NCBI RefSeq assembly: GCF_011799805.1
Contig: NZ_WXUB01000006.1
Coordinates: 1 to 64,000 of the forward strand
DNA: 64,000 nt
Reading direction: 5' to 3'
Source of the DNA: Maribellus sediminis
Lineage (GTDB): Bacteria; Bacteroidota; Bacteroidia; Bacteroidales; Prolixibacteraceae
In this document: positions 44,310 to 54,658 of the stretch, in pieces
Layout of the letters: the number at the start of each line of letters is the position of its first letter
Numbering within the stretch: position 1 is the first letter of the stretch
The notes under the pieces: model-generated
Seen by the model: the letters and a program-made list of their open reading frames with translations, nothing else
Database searches by the model: none
What the model was told of the DNA's origin: nothing
Made by a program: the position numbers and the translations under genes

Positions 44310-46853
44310 ATGAGAAAAATTACTGCAAGTCTGATTGTATTACTGTTGTTTTTTGTGAGCTCGGCACAGGAGAAAATGGATTATTTTCTACCGGGCGATG
44401 TTAGCTACAACCCGGAGATACCAACGCCTGAAGCCTTTTTTAATCAACAAATGGGCGAATGGCACCTCACACATGACCAGGTTCTGAACTATATAAAAAC
44501 AATTAATGAATTGTCGGACCGTGCCATCATGTACGAATATGCCCGAACTTATGAAAACCGGCCGCTGGTGCACCTGGTTTTTACTTCGGTTGAAAATCAG
44601 CAAAACCTCGATGAACTGAAGAAAAAACATTATGACTACTCGGAACCCGGCAGCGAGCTTGCAAAAGATGGTGTTCCGCTGGTGGTAAGTCTCACGTACG
44701 GTGTGCACGGTAACGAATCGAGCGGTACAAACTCATCGGTGCTCACTGCGTATTACCTGGCAGCCGCTGAAGGCGAAAAAATCGACAAGCTTTTAGCCAA
44801 CACGATTATCATTGTTGATCCTTGTCTGAATCCCGACGGATTTACCCGCCACAGTACCTGGGCAAACATGCACCAGAGTGCAGCAGCCAACGGTAATCCC
44901 GATTCGCGCCAGTTTGATGAAGTGTGGCCCGGCGGACGTACCAACCATTACTGGTTCGACCTGAACCGCGACTATTTACTGTTGGTACATCCCGAAAGCA
45001 AGGGTCGTGTAGAAAAGTTTCATGAGTGGAAACCCAATATTGTAACCGATCATCACGAAATGGGTGCCAATTCATCTTTCTTCTTTCAACCCGGTGTACC
45101 AAGCCGGAACAATCCGCTTACCCCTGAAAAAAACTACGAGCTCACGCACGAGATTGCAAAATATCATGCACAGTTCCTCGATAAAATTGGTTCATTCTAT
45201 TTCAGTGAGGAATCGTTTGATGATTATTACTTCGGAAAAGGCTCTTCCTATCCCGACATAAACGGTTCAGTCGGTATTCTTTTTGAACAAGCCGGTTTCA
45301 GAGGACGGATCAGGCAAACGGAAAACGGTGTGCGAAAGTTGGCTTTTGGTATTAAAAACCAGTTTACAACATCGCTCTCAACACTTGAAGCAGCCATGAA
45401 TCTGCACGATGATTTACTCGATATGCAGAAAGAGTTTTATGCTACTGCAGCCGATGTTGCTGATGCAAGTACGGTAAAAGCCTATGTTTTTGGCAGTGAA
45501 ACCGACAAAGTAAAAACCCAACTGTTTATTGATCTCTTACGACGTCACCAGATTGAAGTTTATAAAAACGAAAAGGATCTAACTTGTGACGGTAAAGAAT
45601 TTAGAAGCGAAAGCAGCTACATTGTACCGGTAAAACAAAAGCAGGCACGTTTGATCCTATCACTATTTGAAGAAGTTACTTCCTTTTCCGATACCACATT
45701 TTACGATGTTTCTACCTGGACCATGCCACTGGCTTTCGACCTGAACTATGCCAAACTGACCAATGCCAAACAAATGGCGCAAGGCGATGCGGTAGAGGCA
45801 GAAAAAATTGAAGGTCAGGTAATCGGAGGAAAAAGCTCGCTGGCTTATGTTTTCCGCTGGAATGAATACTCCTGCCCCACTGCTTTGTATTCGCTTCAGG
45901 CAGCCGGTTTGCGTACGAGAGTGGCTACCGAGAAATTTTCATTCAACATTGATAATAAGAACGAAGCTTTTACCTACGGCTCCATCCTTGTTCCTGTCAG
46001 CGACCAAAAACTAAGCGAGGCCGATATTTTCAAGCTGATTACAAGTGTTGCAAAAAATACGGGAGTTGATTTCTACGGACTTTCCACCGGATTGTCACCG
46101 GAAGGAATAGATGCGGGAAGTAACAATTTTGCACTGTTGACCAGGCCCGAAGTTTTATTATTTGTTGGCGGTGATGTGCGCAGCAGCGATGCCGGCGAGA
46201 TCTGGCACCTCTTCGATCAAAGGTTCCATATTCCTGTTACACTGGTGGAATCAGGAATTTTATCGCGTACCAATTTAAACCGCTACACTACCATTATTTT
46301 GGCCGGTAATTTCCGCTCGTGGGATAATACTGAAGAACAGAAACTAAAAACCTGGGCAGAGCAGGGTGGTACTTTAATTGGCTACAAAAGCGGAGCACAG
46401 TGGGCTGCAAAAAGTGGATTTGGAAAAAATACCTATAAAAAACAAGTTGATCCCGACACAACAAAATACCAAAGTTATGCCGAGCGCGGAAAAGAGCGCA
46501 CCTTAAATCTTGTTAGCGGAGCGATCTTTAATGCCCAAATGGATATCACACATCCGCTGTGTTACGGTTATACCGATGGTGAAATTTCAATTTTCAAATC
46601 GGATAACTCGGTAGCCAATTCACTCGAAAAGAAATTTGCAGAACCGGTTAAATACACCGCATCTCCTTATAAAAGCGGATGGGCTTCGGAACCAAATATC
46701 GAACGTATAAAGGATGCACCCGTGGTAAGTGTTGAGTCGCTGGGACGTGGAAAACTGATCAGCTACGAGGACAACATGAATTTCCGGGGCATTTGGTTGG
46801 GCACCTCGAAGTTGTTTACCAACGCTGTTTTCTTTGGAAATCTAATTGAATAA
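44310..46853 (+). CDS. Secreted M14-family zinc carboxypeptidase
   Basis: A signal peptide (1 to about 20, ending SSAQ) exports this 847-residue protein. The M14 fold starts near 60; zinc ligands are His133 and Glu136 in GVHGNESSG and the third His in VTDHHEMG (248/249). DLNRDY and NPDGFTRHS are further M14 stretches. About 450 residues after the catalytic domain form an additional region with a class-1 glutamine-amidotransferase-like fold (RPEVLLFVGGDVRSSDAGE, TTIILAGN), as in Bacteroidota M14 proteins. It probably trims peptides or amide bonds outside the cell. The next gene starts after 14 nt. Confidence 0.88.
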   Translation: MRKITASLIVLLLFFVSSAQEKMDYFLPGDVSYNPEIPTPEAFFNQQMGEWHLTHDQVLNYIKTINELSDRAIMYEYARTYENRPLVHLVFTSVENQQNLDELKKKHYDYSEPGSELAKDGVPLVVSLTYGVHGNESSGTNSSVLTAYYLAAAEGEKIDKLLANTIIIVDPCLNPDGFTRHSTWANMHQSAAANGNPDSRQFDEVWPGGRTNHYWFDLNRDYLLLVHPESKGRVEKFHEWKPNIVTDHHEMGANSSFFFQPGVPSRNNPLTPEKNYELTHEIAKYHAQFLDKIGSFYFSEESFDDYYFGKGSSYPDINGSVGILFEQAGFRGRIRQTENGVRKLAFGIKNQFTTSLSTLEAAMNLHDDLLDMQKEFYATAADVADASTVKAYVFGSETDKVKTQLFIDLLRRHQIEVYKNEKDLTCDGKEFRSESSYIVPVKQKQARLILSLFEEVTSFSDTTFYDVSTWTMPLAFDLNYAKLTNAKQMAQGDAVEAEKIEGQVIGGKSSLAYVFRWNEYSCPTALYSLQAAGLRTRVATEKFSFNIDNKNEAFTYGSILVPVSDQKLSEADIFKLITSVAKNTGVDFYGLSTGLSPEGIDAGSNNFALLTRPEVLLFVGGDVRSSDAGEIWHLFDQRFHIPVTLVESGILSRTNLNRYTTIILAGNFRSWDNTEEQKLKTWAEQGGTLIGYKSGAQWAAKSGFGKNTYKKQVDPDTTKYQSYAERGKERTLNLVSGAIFNAQMDITHPLCYGYTDGEISIFKSDNSVANSLEKKFAEPVKYTASPYKSGWASEPNIERIKDAPVVSVESLGRGKLISYEDNMNFRGIWLGTSKLFTNAVFFGNLIE

Positions 46854-46867
46854 GTTCAACTAATAAA

Positions 46868-48343
46868 ATGAAAACTACTAAACTAAACCAACTGATCTGC
46901 TTAATTTGTTTTGTCGCTTTATCCGGCACAACTTTAAGTAGCTGTAATCAAACAAAAGAACCTGAAAGACCAAATATCCTTTTCTGTATTGCCGACGACT
47001 GGGGCTGGCCGCATGCCTCGTTTTACGGCGACCAGGTGGTAAAAACACCGGCATTCGACAGGCTGGTCAATGAGGGAGTGGTTTTCGAGAATGCCTTTGT
47101 GGCAAGTCCGTCGTGCACGCCCAGCAGAAATGCAATCCTGACCGGACAGCACATCTGGAGGTTGGATGAGGGCGCCAATTTATGGTCAACCCTCGACAAA
47201 GATATACCTGTCTATCCGCTCCTTTTGCAGCAAGCCGGATATTTTACAGGATCGTGGCGTAAATCATGGGGGCCCGGCGATCTTTCAGCCGGAGGTTACG
47301 ATACCATTCACCCTGCAGGGAAAGTATACAACAAAGGATTTAAAGCCTTTCTTGATGACCGGCCCGCCGGCAGTCCGTTTTGCTTCTGGCTTGGAGCATC
47401 AGATCCGCACCGGCCTTACAAAAAAGACAGTGGCCGGGAATCGGGAATCGATCCGAACAGCATTTCAGTTCCTCCTTTTCTGCCTGATGTGGATGAAATA
47501 CGAAGTGACTTTGCCGATTATTATTACGAAGTACAACGCTTTGACGCTGATGTTGCAGAGGCCATCCGCTTGCTCGACAGCATTGGAGAACTGGAGAATA
47601 CCATCATTGTGATGACCGGTGACAACGGGACTCCATTTCCGCGTTGCAAGGCCAACCTCTACGACATGGGGGCCCACGTTCCATTAGCGGTAAGATGGGG
47701 GAAACACATCAAACATGGTGTGGCTAAACAACCCGTCACACTGGTTGATCTCGCTCCAACCTTTCTGGATTTTGCAGGAGTGGAAGTTCCAACTGAAATG
47801 ACTGGAAAATCATTGAAACCCTTATTGTTGGAGCAAAACCGAAATAACCAGGAGGATTCGTTTGTGGTGTATGGTCGTGAAAGACACACTCCGGCACAGG
47901 CCATTCCTTCGATGGATGGTTACCCGGGCAGGGCAATCCGGACAGAGGAGTTTCTTTACATCATTAATCTGTTCCCAGATCGCTGGCCGGCCGGAGTTGC
48001 TGACGGAGCTACCCATCCGATGACCAACTTTTCCGACTGCGACAACGGTCCAACCAAATCGTTTTTGATGGATAATTACAGCAATCCAAAGTACCATCTT
48101 TATTATGACCTTTGTTTCGCGAAAAGGCCACAGGAAGAATTATTCGATGTAATTGCCGATCCCTATCAGATGCATAATCTGGCCGCTGATCCCGATTACC
48201 AAAATCTTAAGGACAGTTTAGCAACACTGCTGATTAATGAACTCAAGCGGACAGAAGATCCAAGGATTCTGAATAACGGGATCGATTTTGATAAATTCCC
48301 TTACAGGGCATCTTACAAGCTGAATACAAAAGAAGTCAAGTAA
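46868..48343 (+). CDS. Lipoprotein sulfatase (S1 family)
   Basis: This is a type I sulfatase that removes sulfate esters from carbohydrates after conversion of an active-site Cys to formylglycine. The signature CTPSR (Cys83) lies in ASPSCTPSRNAIL. Metal ligands are in NILFCIADDWGW and TGDNGTP, and a lipobox near residue 26 (LSSC) would tether it to a membrane. The 491-residue length is normal. Anaerobic or oxygen-dependent maturases are not in the window. It lies between the M14 peptidase (14 nt) and the glycosidase-like gene (51 nt), which suggests joint degradation of a sulfated polymer. Confidence 0.93.
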   Translation: MKTTKLNQLICLICFVALSGTTLSSCNQTKEPERPNILFCIADDWGWPHASFYGDQVVKTPAFDRLVNEGVVFENAFVASPSCTPSRNAILTGQHIWRLDEGANLWSTLDKDIPVYPLLLQQAGYFTGSWRKSWGPGDLSAGGYDTIHPAGKVYNKGFKAFLDDRPAGSPFCFWLGASDPHRPYKKDSGRESGIDPNSISVPPFLPDVDEIRSDFADYYYEVQRFDADVAEAIRLLDSIGELENTIIVMTGDNGTPFPRCKANLYDMGAHVPLAVRWGKHIKHGVAKQPVTLVDLAPTFLDFAGVEVPTEMTGKSLKPLLLEQNRNNQEDSFVVYGRERHTPAQAIPSMDGYPGRAIRTEEFLYIINLFPDRWPAGVADGATHPMTNFSDCDNGPTKSFLMDNYSNPKYHLYYDLCFAKRPQEELFDVIADPYQMHNLAADPDYQNLKDSLATLLINELKRTEDPRILNNGIDFDKFPYRASYKLNTKEVK

Positions 48344-48394
48344 AAAAATTACCATATCCAAGAGGACTAAACAATAAACAATAAGACAGTTAAA

Positions 48395-50386
48395 ATGAGA
48401 ACGATTCTAAACGGATTATTAATTCTTACGATATTGAGTGCCGGGTTCGGTCGGGCAACAGCACAACAATCCCCGAGGTGGAACTTGAATGACAATGGAG
48501 GAATCGTGTGGAAGGTGGAAGCAAATGATTCACACATGGACCACATTGAAATGAGCGGATTCTATGTATCCTCGATTGTGCATTACGGAGTAACAAACGG
48601 ATCGTTGACTCAAAAAGTGCATCTGGTATTTCCAATGTTACGCACCATCCCAAATGACACGCATGCCAGTCTTGCCCATGAAATCGATTATAAAAATCTG
48701 GGCCAGATAAAAATAAACGGACAGGGTATTGAAGAAAAACCCGACCATTTCTATATCGATGGATTATTGGGCTACCATTCAAAAACACCGGGTGGTATTG
48801 AGATCAAGCATGTTCTGTTCCCTTCAACAGATGATGCTGTTTTTCTGGATAAAATTGAGATCAGCAATTCAGGCGCTCAAGCTGTTTCAGTTGAAATACC
48901 AAAGGTTGAATACTCGCATATTACCGATGCAGACAAGGGTGTTTACGGAGCGTATAAAATAAGTGTCCGGTCGACTAAAAGTGGTCAATTTCAGTTAAAA
49001 CCGAACGAATCGTTGAACTATGCTTTGGTTTACACCGGCCGAAAAGCCGGCTTTGAGGAAATTTATATTTCACCTGAATATGAGTTGAACAAAAGAGAAA
49101 AACTGATCAAAGAAACCTTTGCCGATTTGCATTTCGAATCTCCGGATAAGGTATTGAACCAAACTTTTGCTTTTGCCAAATTAAGGGCCGTGGAAAGTAT
49201 TTTCCACACCAAAGGCGGCTTATTGCATGCTCCGGGCGGTGGACGTTATTATGCAGCCATTTGGGCAAACGATCAGGCAGAATATGCCAATCCTTTCTTT
49301 CCCTTTTTAGGCAACCTGGCCGGGAATGAGTCGGCAATGAATTCATTCAGGCATTTTGCCCGTTACATAAATGACGATTTCAAACCAATTCCGAGTTCAA
49401 TAATTGCCGAAGGTACTGATTACTGGAACGGTGCCGGCGACCGCGGAGATATGGCGATGATCGCCTATGGCGCCGGCCGGTTTGCGCTGGCATGTGGTAA
49501 TAAAACCGATGCAAAAGAATTGTGGCCGCTTATTGAATGGTGCCTCGAATATAGCAGGAGAAAGATTAACAGCGACGGTGTTGTTAGCTCCGACAGCGAC
49601 GAGCTTGAAGGTCGCTTCCCTGCCGGGAAAGCCAACCTGAATACTTCATCGTTGTATTACGACGCACTGAAATCAGCCGTTTTACTCGGGAAGGAATTGA
49701 ACATTGATGAAGACCAATTAAACGAATACGCGAATCAGGCTGAAAGGCTTGAAGTTGCCATAGAGAATTATTTCGGAAGTAAGCTTGACGGATTTGAAAC
49801 CTACCGCTACTACAAGGAAAACGACGTACTACGTGCCTGGATTTGCACGCCTTTAACCGTTGATATTTTCAACCGAAGTGAAGGAACAATTGATGCACTT
49901 TTTTCAGATAAACTATGGACCGATGATGGACTGGCCTCGGCCTCGGGAAGCACTACATTCTGGGACAGAGCTACTTTGTATGCGCTGCGTGGAGTATTTG
50001 CTGCCGGAGAAACTAAAAAAGCGATGCCATTTCTGAGCTACTATTCCAAGCGTCGTTTGCTTGGCGAACATGTTCCCTATCCGGTTGAGGCTTATCCCGA
50101 AGGAAATCAGAGGCATTTATCGGCCGAAAGTGCGCTTTACTGCCGTATTATTACTGAAGGCGTTTTTGGAATTCGTCCAACAGGATTCTCGGAGTTTAAA
50201 CTGACACCACAATTACCTGAAGATTGGAATTCGATGGCACTGAAAAATATAAAAGCCTTTAATCAGGATTTTAACATTGAAGTGATTAGGAAAGGATCCA
50301 AACTGGCTGTCAAAGTTTCAAACAGCGAAAAAGTGTTTATTGAGTCACTCATCGAAAATGGTGAATCAATATCCGTGAAACTTTAG
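48395..50386 (+). CDS. Exported six-hairpin glycosidase-like protein
   Basis: A signal peptide (1 to about 24, ending TAQ) leads a 663-residue protein. The first 230 residues are beta-rich (super-sandwich type). From about 245 an (alpha/alpha)6 toroid follows, with the stretch GGGRYYAAIWANDQAEYANPFFPF and the downstream EGTDYWNGAGDRGDMAMIAYGAGRF. The toroid resembles six-hairpin glycosidases (the GH78/GH63-like fold). I cannot assign a GH family or confirm catalytic acids; Asp/Glu in NDQAEYANP and GRFPAGK contexts are candidates. Position behind the sulfatase fits processing of a desulfated glycan in the periplasm. Confidence 0.7.
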   Translation: MRTILNGLLILTILSAGFGRATAQQSPRWNLNDNGGIVWKVEANDSHMDHIEMSGFYVSSIVHYGVTNGSLTQKVHLVFPMLRTIPNDTHASLAHEIDYKNLGQIKINGQGIEEKPDHFYIDGLLGYHSKTPGGIEIKHVLFPSTDDAVFLDKIEISNSGAQAVSVEIPKVEYSHITDADKGVYGAYKISVRSTKSGQFQLKPNESLNYALVYTGRKAGFEEIYISPEYELNKREKLIKETFADLHFESPDKVLNQTFAFAKLRAVESIFHTKGGLLHAPGGGRYYAAIWANDQAEYANPFFPFLGNLAGNESAMNSFRHFARYINDDFKPIPSSIIAEGTDYWNGAGDRGDMAMIAYGAGRFALACGNKTDAKELWPLIEWCLEYSRRKINSDGVVSSDSDELEGRFPAGKANLNTSSLYYDALKSAVLLGKELNIDEDQLNEYANQAERLEVAIENYFGSKLDGFETYRYYKENDVLRAWICTPLTVDIFNRSEGTIDALFSDKLWTDDGLASASGSTTFWDRATLYALRGVFAAGETKKAMPFLSYYSKRRLLGEHVPYPVEAYPEGNQRHLSAESALYCRIITEGVFGIRPTGFSEFKLTPQLPEDWNSMALKNIKAFNQDFNIEVIRKGSKLAVKVSNSEKVFIESLIENGESISVKL

Positions 50387-50417
50387 CCAGGGGACAAAAG
50401 GATTTCAACTCTAAAAT

Positions 50418-52859
50418 TTAATTGCCGGCCAGTATCAGTTTGGGCTGACCTTTTACACGTTCGCGCTTTACTTCGTAATCGCGGGTGTAACTGATCACCG
50501 AAACTCCCTGGTTCATGTATCCGCCAAATTGCGAGAATTTTTCGAAATGATAATTCCCCTGTATCAGATCGATGTGGAAATAGGACAGGCAATCAGTAAA
50601 GTTCTTACCAAAACCTGAAATGGCTTTTAGAAAATACAAGGAAACATCGTAACCCTGAAATCCGAAATTATCAGGCTCGGTGCCAAAGTTGGTTCTAAAA
50701 TCTTCCACAAAATTAATGGTCGGAGGAGCTGAATAATCCACCCAGTATGGAGCAATGTATTTCAATTTCAGGTTATGAAAATGATCGATCTGAATACTCT
50801 GATAATTCGGAAAACGATGCGTTCCGATGAGCGTAATGGAATAATCGCTTGCCAGGTTATTAACGTTTGAAATGGCAATGCTTAAACTACCTTCGTCGGA
50901 AGACGGAATATAAACCACATTTTCTTTGGCTTTCGACATGATGCGACGTAAGCCAAAGGGGCCTTCTGCTTTGAAATCGTAAATCGTAAAATTCACGCCT
51001 TCACGCTGGCTCATCAAACCAGCATTAACAAATTTTTCCTGTAACAATTCTACCAAACGTCCTTCGGGAGTACGGCTGTAATCTTCCGTTTTCAGAATAA
51101 TAAAATTACTGTTGTAATATTCCTCGGCAACCATTTCCGCAGTTTCAGCGGCCAGGTATTCTCTCGAGGGATTTACCTGAAAGTAATAAGGATTCGACTG
51201 AATAAGTGCCGATTGAGAAGCCAGCGGCGAAACCATCGGAATGCCGTTTTTTGCCGACAATTGAGAAACTTCGGCCTGAACATCAGGGTAAATCGGGCCG
51301 ATAATCAGGTCGGTACTTAAGAAGTCGGGATTATAAATATATTGACGAACAGAGTCGGCGTTATGCTGGGTATCGAACACTTTCAACTTTATATCCATTC
51401 CTTCGCGTTGGAGACGATCGAGCGCCAGCAACACTCCTTCGTAAAACTGAACAAAATTCTCGGTGTTGCCATAAAACTTTTTAAATACTTCAATTTTCTC
51501 CACCTCAATGGTAGTATCCTGCAACGAAGTATCATTCAGGAAGTCCGGATTCTCAGGAATTACATCGCTGCCTTCAGCAAGAAGTGTTGAATCCACTACG
51601 GCTGCTTCCTGGTTCAGCGTGTCATTTGCTTCGAGGAATAATGGCAGAAACAGCACAACATTATAGGTTTGCTGATCGAAAAGTCCGCTGTGATCAGGCT
51701 GACAACCTTCCGGAATCTCCAGAACCATGTCCACTTTATAGAAATCGTCAGCAGGTTTTGCTTCAACCACCGGCTGGTCCGAAATCACAACATTATCACT
51801 TTCGGTTTGTGGTTCTTCTTCTTTATGCGGAATCAAAATCGTTTCTCCTTCAACCAAACCACGCTGTTCCAAAACCGGATTGTATTTTTTCAGGTCAAGA
51901 ATCGTTACTGAAAATTTATGCGACAAACCGTATAAAGTTTCGCCTTTCTCCACGTAATGCTTGTCGAAAGCCTCTTCGTTAACCGGCTTAACAACTGCTA
52001 TTTCTTCTTCTCTGACAGGAATTCTAATAACCGCCCCTGCCGGGAAACCGGTATTCAGGATCGGGTTGAGCGCTTTCAACTGCTCTTCTGAAACACCATA
52101 GCGACGGGTGGTTCCCCACAAGGTTTCGCCCGATTCGATGATGTGTTCAAAATATTTATCCGAAAAATCGTTGGTAGCCGGCGTAATTGCGTCACTAACG
52201 TTTTCTTCCTTAGCTTTCGGAATATATAACACCGACCCCGCCTTTAAATTATTGGCGTTGGGATTTAAACTCAGTATCTCACTTTCAGAAACTTTGTATT
52301 TTTTTGATAAGGAATAAAGTGTTTCACCCGAAACCACCTGATGGGCTATTACTTCCGGGGTTTCATCTTTTGGGGTGGTTTCTGCTACCGCTTCAACCGG
52401 TTTATTCCAATATGGAATTTTCAGAATGGTGCCGCGTTTAAATTTCTTTTTATCTGAATTGTAGGCGTATAATTCTTCTACGGTAATTCCATTTTCTCTA
52501 GCAATAAAATAGGCGGTCTCTTTTTTCGATTGAATTTTGTATGGTTTAAATCCGTCAGGCTCTCCTTTTACCTGCGGTTCATCCACTGAAAGATCGGCAC
52601 CTTCTTTAAATGGAATTTTCAAAATCTCGCCAATGCTAAGACCATCGGCCGCTTTCGGATTGTACTTTTCCAACTCCGCACGTTCCAGCTTATATTTTTT
52701 GGAGAGCGAATAAATGGTTTCACCCGTTTTTACCTCGTGCAGGATAAATTTTTCGCCACTAATAACTACAATCTCGTTTTCGTGCAGGTTTTGCCCGGAG
52801 AGCGGTTCAATTCCGACGAAGAGTAACGAAACGAATAGGACGCTAAGAATAAACTTCAT
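50418..52859 (-). CDS. LysM-repeat protein fused to a periplasmic-binding fold
   Basis: A signal peptide (1 to about 22, ending LSGQ) and five LysM modules precede a C-terminal type I periplasmic-binding-like domain (about 400-813). The LysM modules are about 31-80, 95-140, 155-200, 220-270 and 290-340, each with a VxxGETLYxLSKK-like core. The binding-like domain has YNVVLFLPLFLE, QFYEGVLLALDRL and DLIIGPIYPDV. This fusion is typical for Bacteroidota. LysM repeats bind peptidoglycan, while the PBP-like part lacks a known ligand and no ABC transporter accompanies it. It is convergent with the glycosidase gene, with 31 nt between stops. Confidence 0.9.
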   Translation of the reverse strand: MKFILSVLFVSLLFVGIEPLSGQNLHENEIVVISGEKFILHEVKTGETIYSLSKKYKLERAELEKYNPKAADGLSIGEILKIPFKEGADLSVDEPQVKGEPDGFKPYKIQSKKETAYFIARENGITVEELYAYNSDKKKFKRGTILKIPYWNKPVEAVAETTPKDETPEVIAHQVVSGETLYSLSKKYKVSESEILSLNPNANNLKAGSVLYIPKAKEENVSDAITPATNDFSDKYFEHIIESGETLWGTTRRYGVSEEQLKALNPILNTGFPAGAVIRIPVREEEIAVVKPVNEEAFDKHYVEKGETLYGLSHKFSVTILDLKKYNPVLEQRGLVEGETILIPHKEEEPQTESDNVVISDQPVVEAKPADDFYKVDMVLEIPEGCQPDHSGLFDQQTYNVVLFLPLFLEANDTLNQEAAVVDSTLLAEGSDVIPENPDFLNDTSLQDTTIEVEKIEVFKKFYGNTENFVQFYEGVLLALDRLQREGMDIKLKVFDTQHNADSVRQYIYNPDFLSTDLIIGPIYPDVQAEVSQLSAKNGIPMVSPLASQSALIQSNPYYFQVNPSREYLAAETAEMVAEEYYNSNFIILKTEDYSRTPEGRLVELLQEKFVNAGLMSQREGVNFTIYDFKAEGPFGLRRIMSKAKENVVYIPSSDEGSLSIAISNVNNLASDYSITLIGTHRFPNYQSIQIDHFHNLKLKYIAPYWVDYSAPPTINFVEDFRTNFGTEPDNFGFQGYDVSLYFLKAISGFGKNFTDCLSYFHIDLIQGNYHFEKFSQFGGYMNQGVSVISYTRDYEVKRERVKGQPKLILAGN

Positions 52860-53034
52860 GAACTAAGTACTTAAATAATTGGCCAAAATTAACAAATAAT
52901 ACCCAACACAAAAGGTAAACGAGCCATTTTGAAATTAATTTCGCCAAATACCGTAAGCCATCCAAAAAACTTAGCTACGCGTTAATAACGCCCTCTTTTT
53001 GTACTAAAAAGCACCTTTTTTGAGACTATATTTA

Positions 53035-53042
53035 TACTTTTG
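53035..53042 (+). promoter_or_regulatory. Probable -7 box of guaA
   Basis: TACTTTTG matches TAnnTTTG and is 28 nt before the guaA ATG. A TTTG at 53019-53022 is too close to be a normal -33 box, so confidence is modest. Confidence 0.4.
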
Positions 53043-53070
53043 TCGTTTCACCACTTTAAAGGAAATTTAG

Positions 53071-54600
53071 ATGCAAGAAAAGATTTTGATCCTTGACTTT
53101 GGATCTCAATATACTCAGTTGATCGGACGCAAAATCCGCGAGTTAAATGTTTATTGCGAAATTCATCCGTTCAACCATTACCCGGAAATCGACGAAAGTG
53201 TAAAAGGAGTTGTGCTTTCGGGTAGTCCGTACTCTGTCCGCGATGAAGATGCACCACGCCCCGACCTTACCGCAATAAAAGGAAAAATGCCGGTATTGGG
53301 AGTTTGCTACGGCGCACAGTACATGGCTCATTTTTATGGAGGTGAAGTGGCTCCGTCGAATACCCGTGAATATGGCCGCGCCAATCTTGGATTTATCGAT
53401 CACGACAACATTTTATTTAAGGATATTAGTTTGCATTCGCAGGTTTGGATGTCGCATGGCGATACCATCGTTCGTCTACCAAAAAATTATAAGGTGATCG
53501 CGTCAACCGAAGACGTGAATTATGCCGCTTATAAAGTAGATGACGAAGCTACCTGGGCCATTCAGTTCCACCCCGAGGTTTACCACACCACCGAAGGAAA
53601 GCAATTGCTGCAAAATTTTGTTTCCGACATTTGCGGTTGCGAACAAAACTGGACACCCGCTTCGTTTGTAGAAACTACTGTTAACGAATTAAAAGCACAA
53701 TTGGGTAACGATAAAGTGGTACTTGGCTTGTCGGGCGGTGTTGACTCATCGGTTGCAGGTGTTTTGCTGAATAAGGCAATTGGCAAAAACCTAACCTGTA
53801 TTTTTGTGGATAACGGATTGCTCCGCAAAAATGAGTTCGAAGACGTACTGCATTCTTACAAAGACATGGGACTGAATGTAATTGGCGTTGACGCCCGGAA
53901 AAAATTCTGGGACGATTTGGCCGGTGTTACCGATCCTGAAACAAAAAGAAAAATTATCGGCCGGAATTTCATTGAAGTTTTCGACGAAGAAGCGCACAAA
54001 ATACAGGACGTTAAATGGCTGGCTCAGGGAACAATTTATCCCGATGTTATCGAGTCGGTTTCTGTAAATGGTCCGTCGGCTACCATTAAATCGCACCACA
54101 ACGTTGGTGGTCTTCCTGAAAAAATGAAGTTAAAAGTGGTGGAACCACTCAAACTTTTATTTAAAGATGAAGTACGTCGTGTTGGTAAAGCCATGAACAT
54201 CAAGCAGGAACTTCTGGGGCGTCATCCTTTCCCCGGTCCCGGTTTGGGTATCCGGATTTTGGGTGATATCACTCCTGAAAAAGTGACGATGCTGCAGGAA
54301 GCCGATGCTATTTTTATCAACGGACTAAAAAACTGGGGCTTGTACGACGAAGTATGGCAAGCCGGTGTAATGCTTTTACCGGTTCAATCGGTAGGTGTTA
54401 TGGGCGACGAACGAACTTACGAAAACACCGTTGCCTTGCGTGCAGTAACTTCAACTGACGGTATGACTGCAGACTGGGTGCACCTTCCTTATGATTTTCT
54501 GGCAAAAATGTCGAACGAAATTATCAATAAAGTTCGCGGGATCAATCGCGTAGTTTACGATATCAGTTCGAAACCGCCGGCAACAATCGAGTGGGAATAA
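53071..54600 (+). CDS. guaA: GMP synthase (glutamine-hydrolysing)
   Basis: This enzyme amidates XMP to GMP using ATP and glutamine-derived ammonia. The N-terminal class-I glutamine amidotransferase domain (about 1-190) begins [20 protein letters not shown] and has the nucleophile in [10 protein letters not shown] and His/Glu in QFHPEVYHT. The ATP-pyrophosphatase domain has [10 protein letters not shown], and the terminal dimerisation domain ends with [16 protein letters not shown]. The 509-residue length is normal. It is followed 58 nt later by the S41 protease gene on the same strand. Confidence 0.98.
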   Translation: MQEKILILDFGSQYTQLIGRKIRELNVYCEIHPFNHYPEIDESVKGVVLSGSPYSVRDEDAPRPDLTAIKGKMPVLGVCYGAQYMAHFYGGEVAPSNTREYGRANLGFIDHDNILFKDISLHSQVWMSHGDTIVRLPKNYKVIASTEDVNYAAYKVDDEATWAIQFHPEVYHTTEGKQLLQNFVSDICGCEQNWTPASFVETTVNELKAQLGNDKVVLGLSGGVDSSVAGVLLNKAIGKNLTCIFVDNGLLRKNEFEDVLHSYKDMGLNVIGVDARKKFWDDLAGVTDPETKRKIIGRNFIEVFDEEAHKIQDVKWLAQGTIYPDVIESVSVNGPSATIKSHHNVGGLPEKMKLKVVEPLKLLFKDEVRRVGKAMNIKQELLGRHPFPGPGLGIRILGDITPEKVTMLQEADAIFINGLKNWGLYDEVWQAGVMLLPVQSVGVMGDERTYENTVALRAVTSTDGMTADWVHLPYDFLAKMSNEIINKVRGINRVVYDISSKPPATIEWE

Positions 54601-54658
54601 TTGTTACGATTTACACGCAGGCTGTAAAGTGGCAGTCTTCAGCATAAAAAAACGAATC

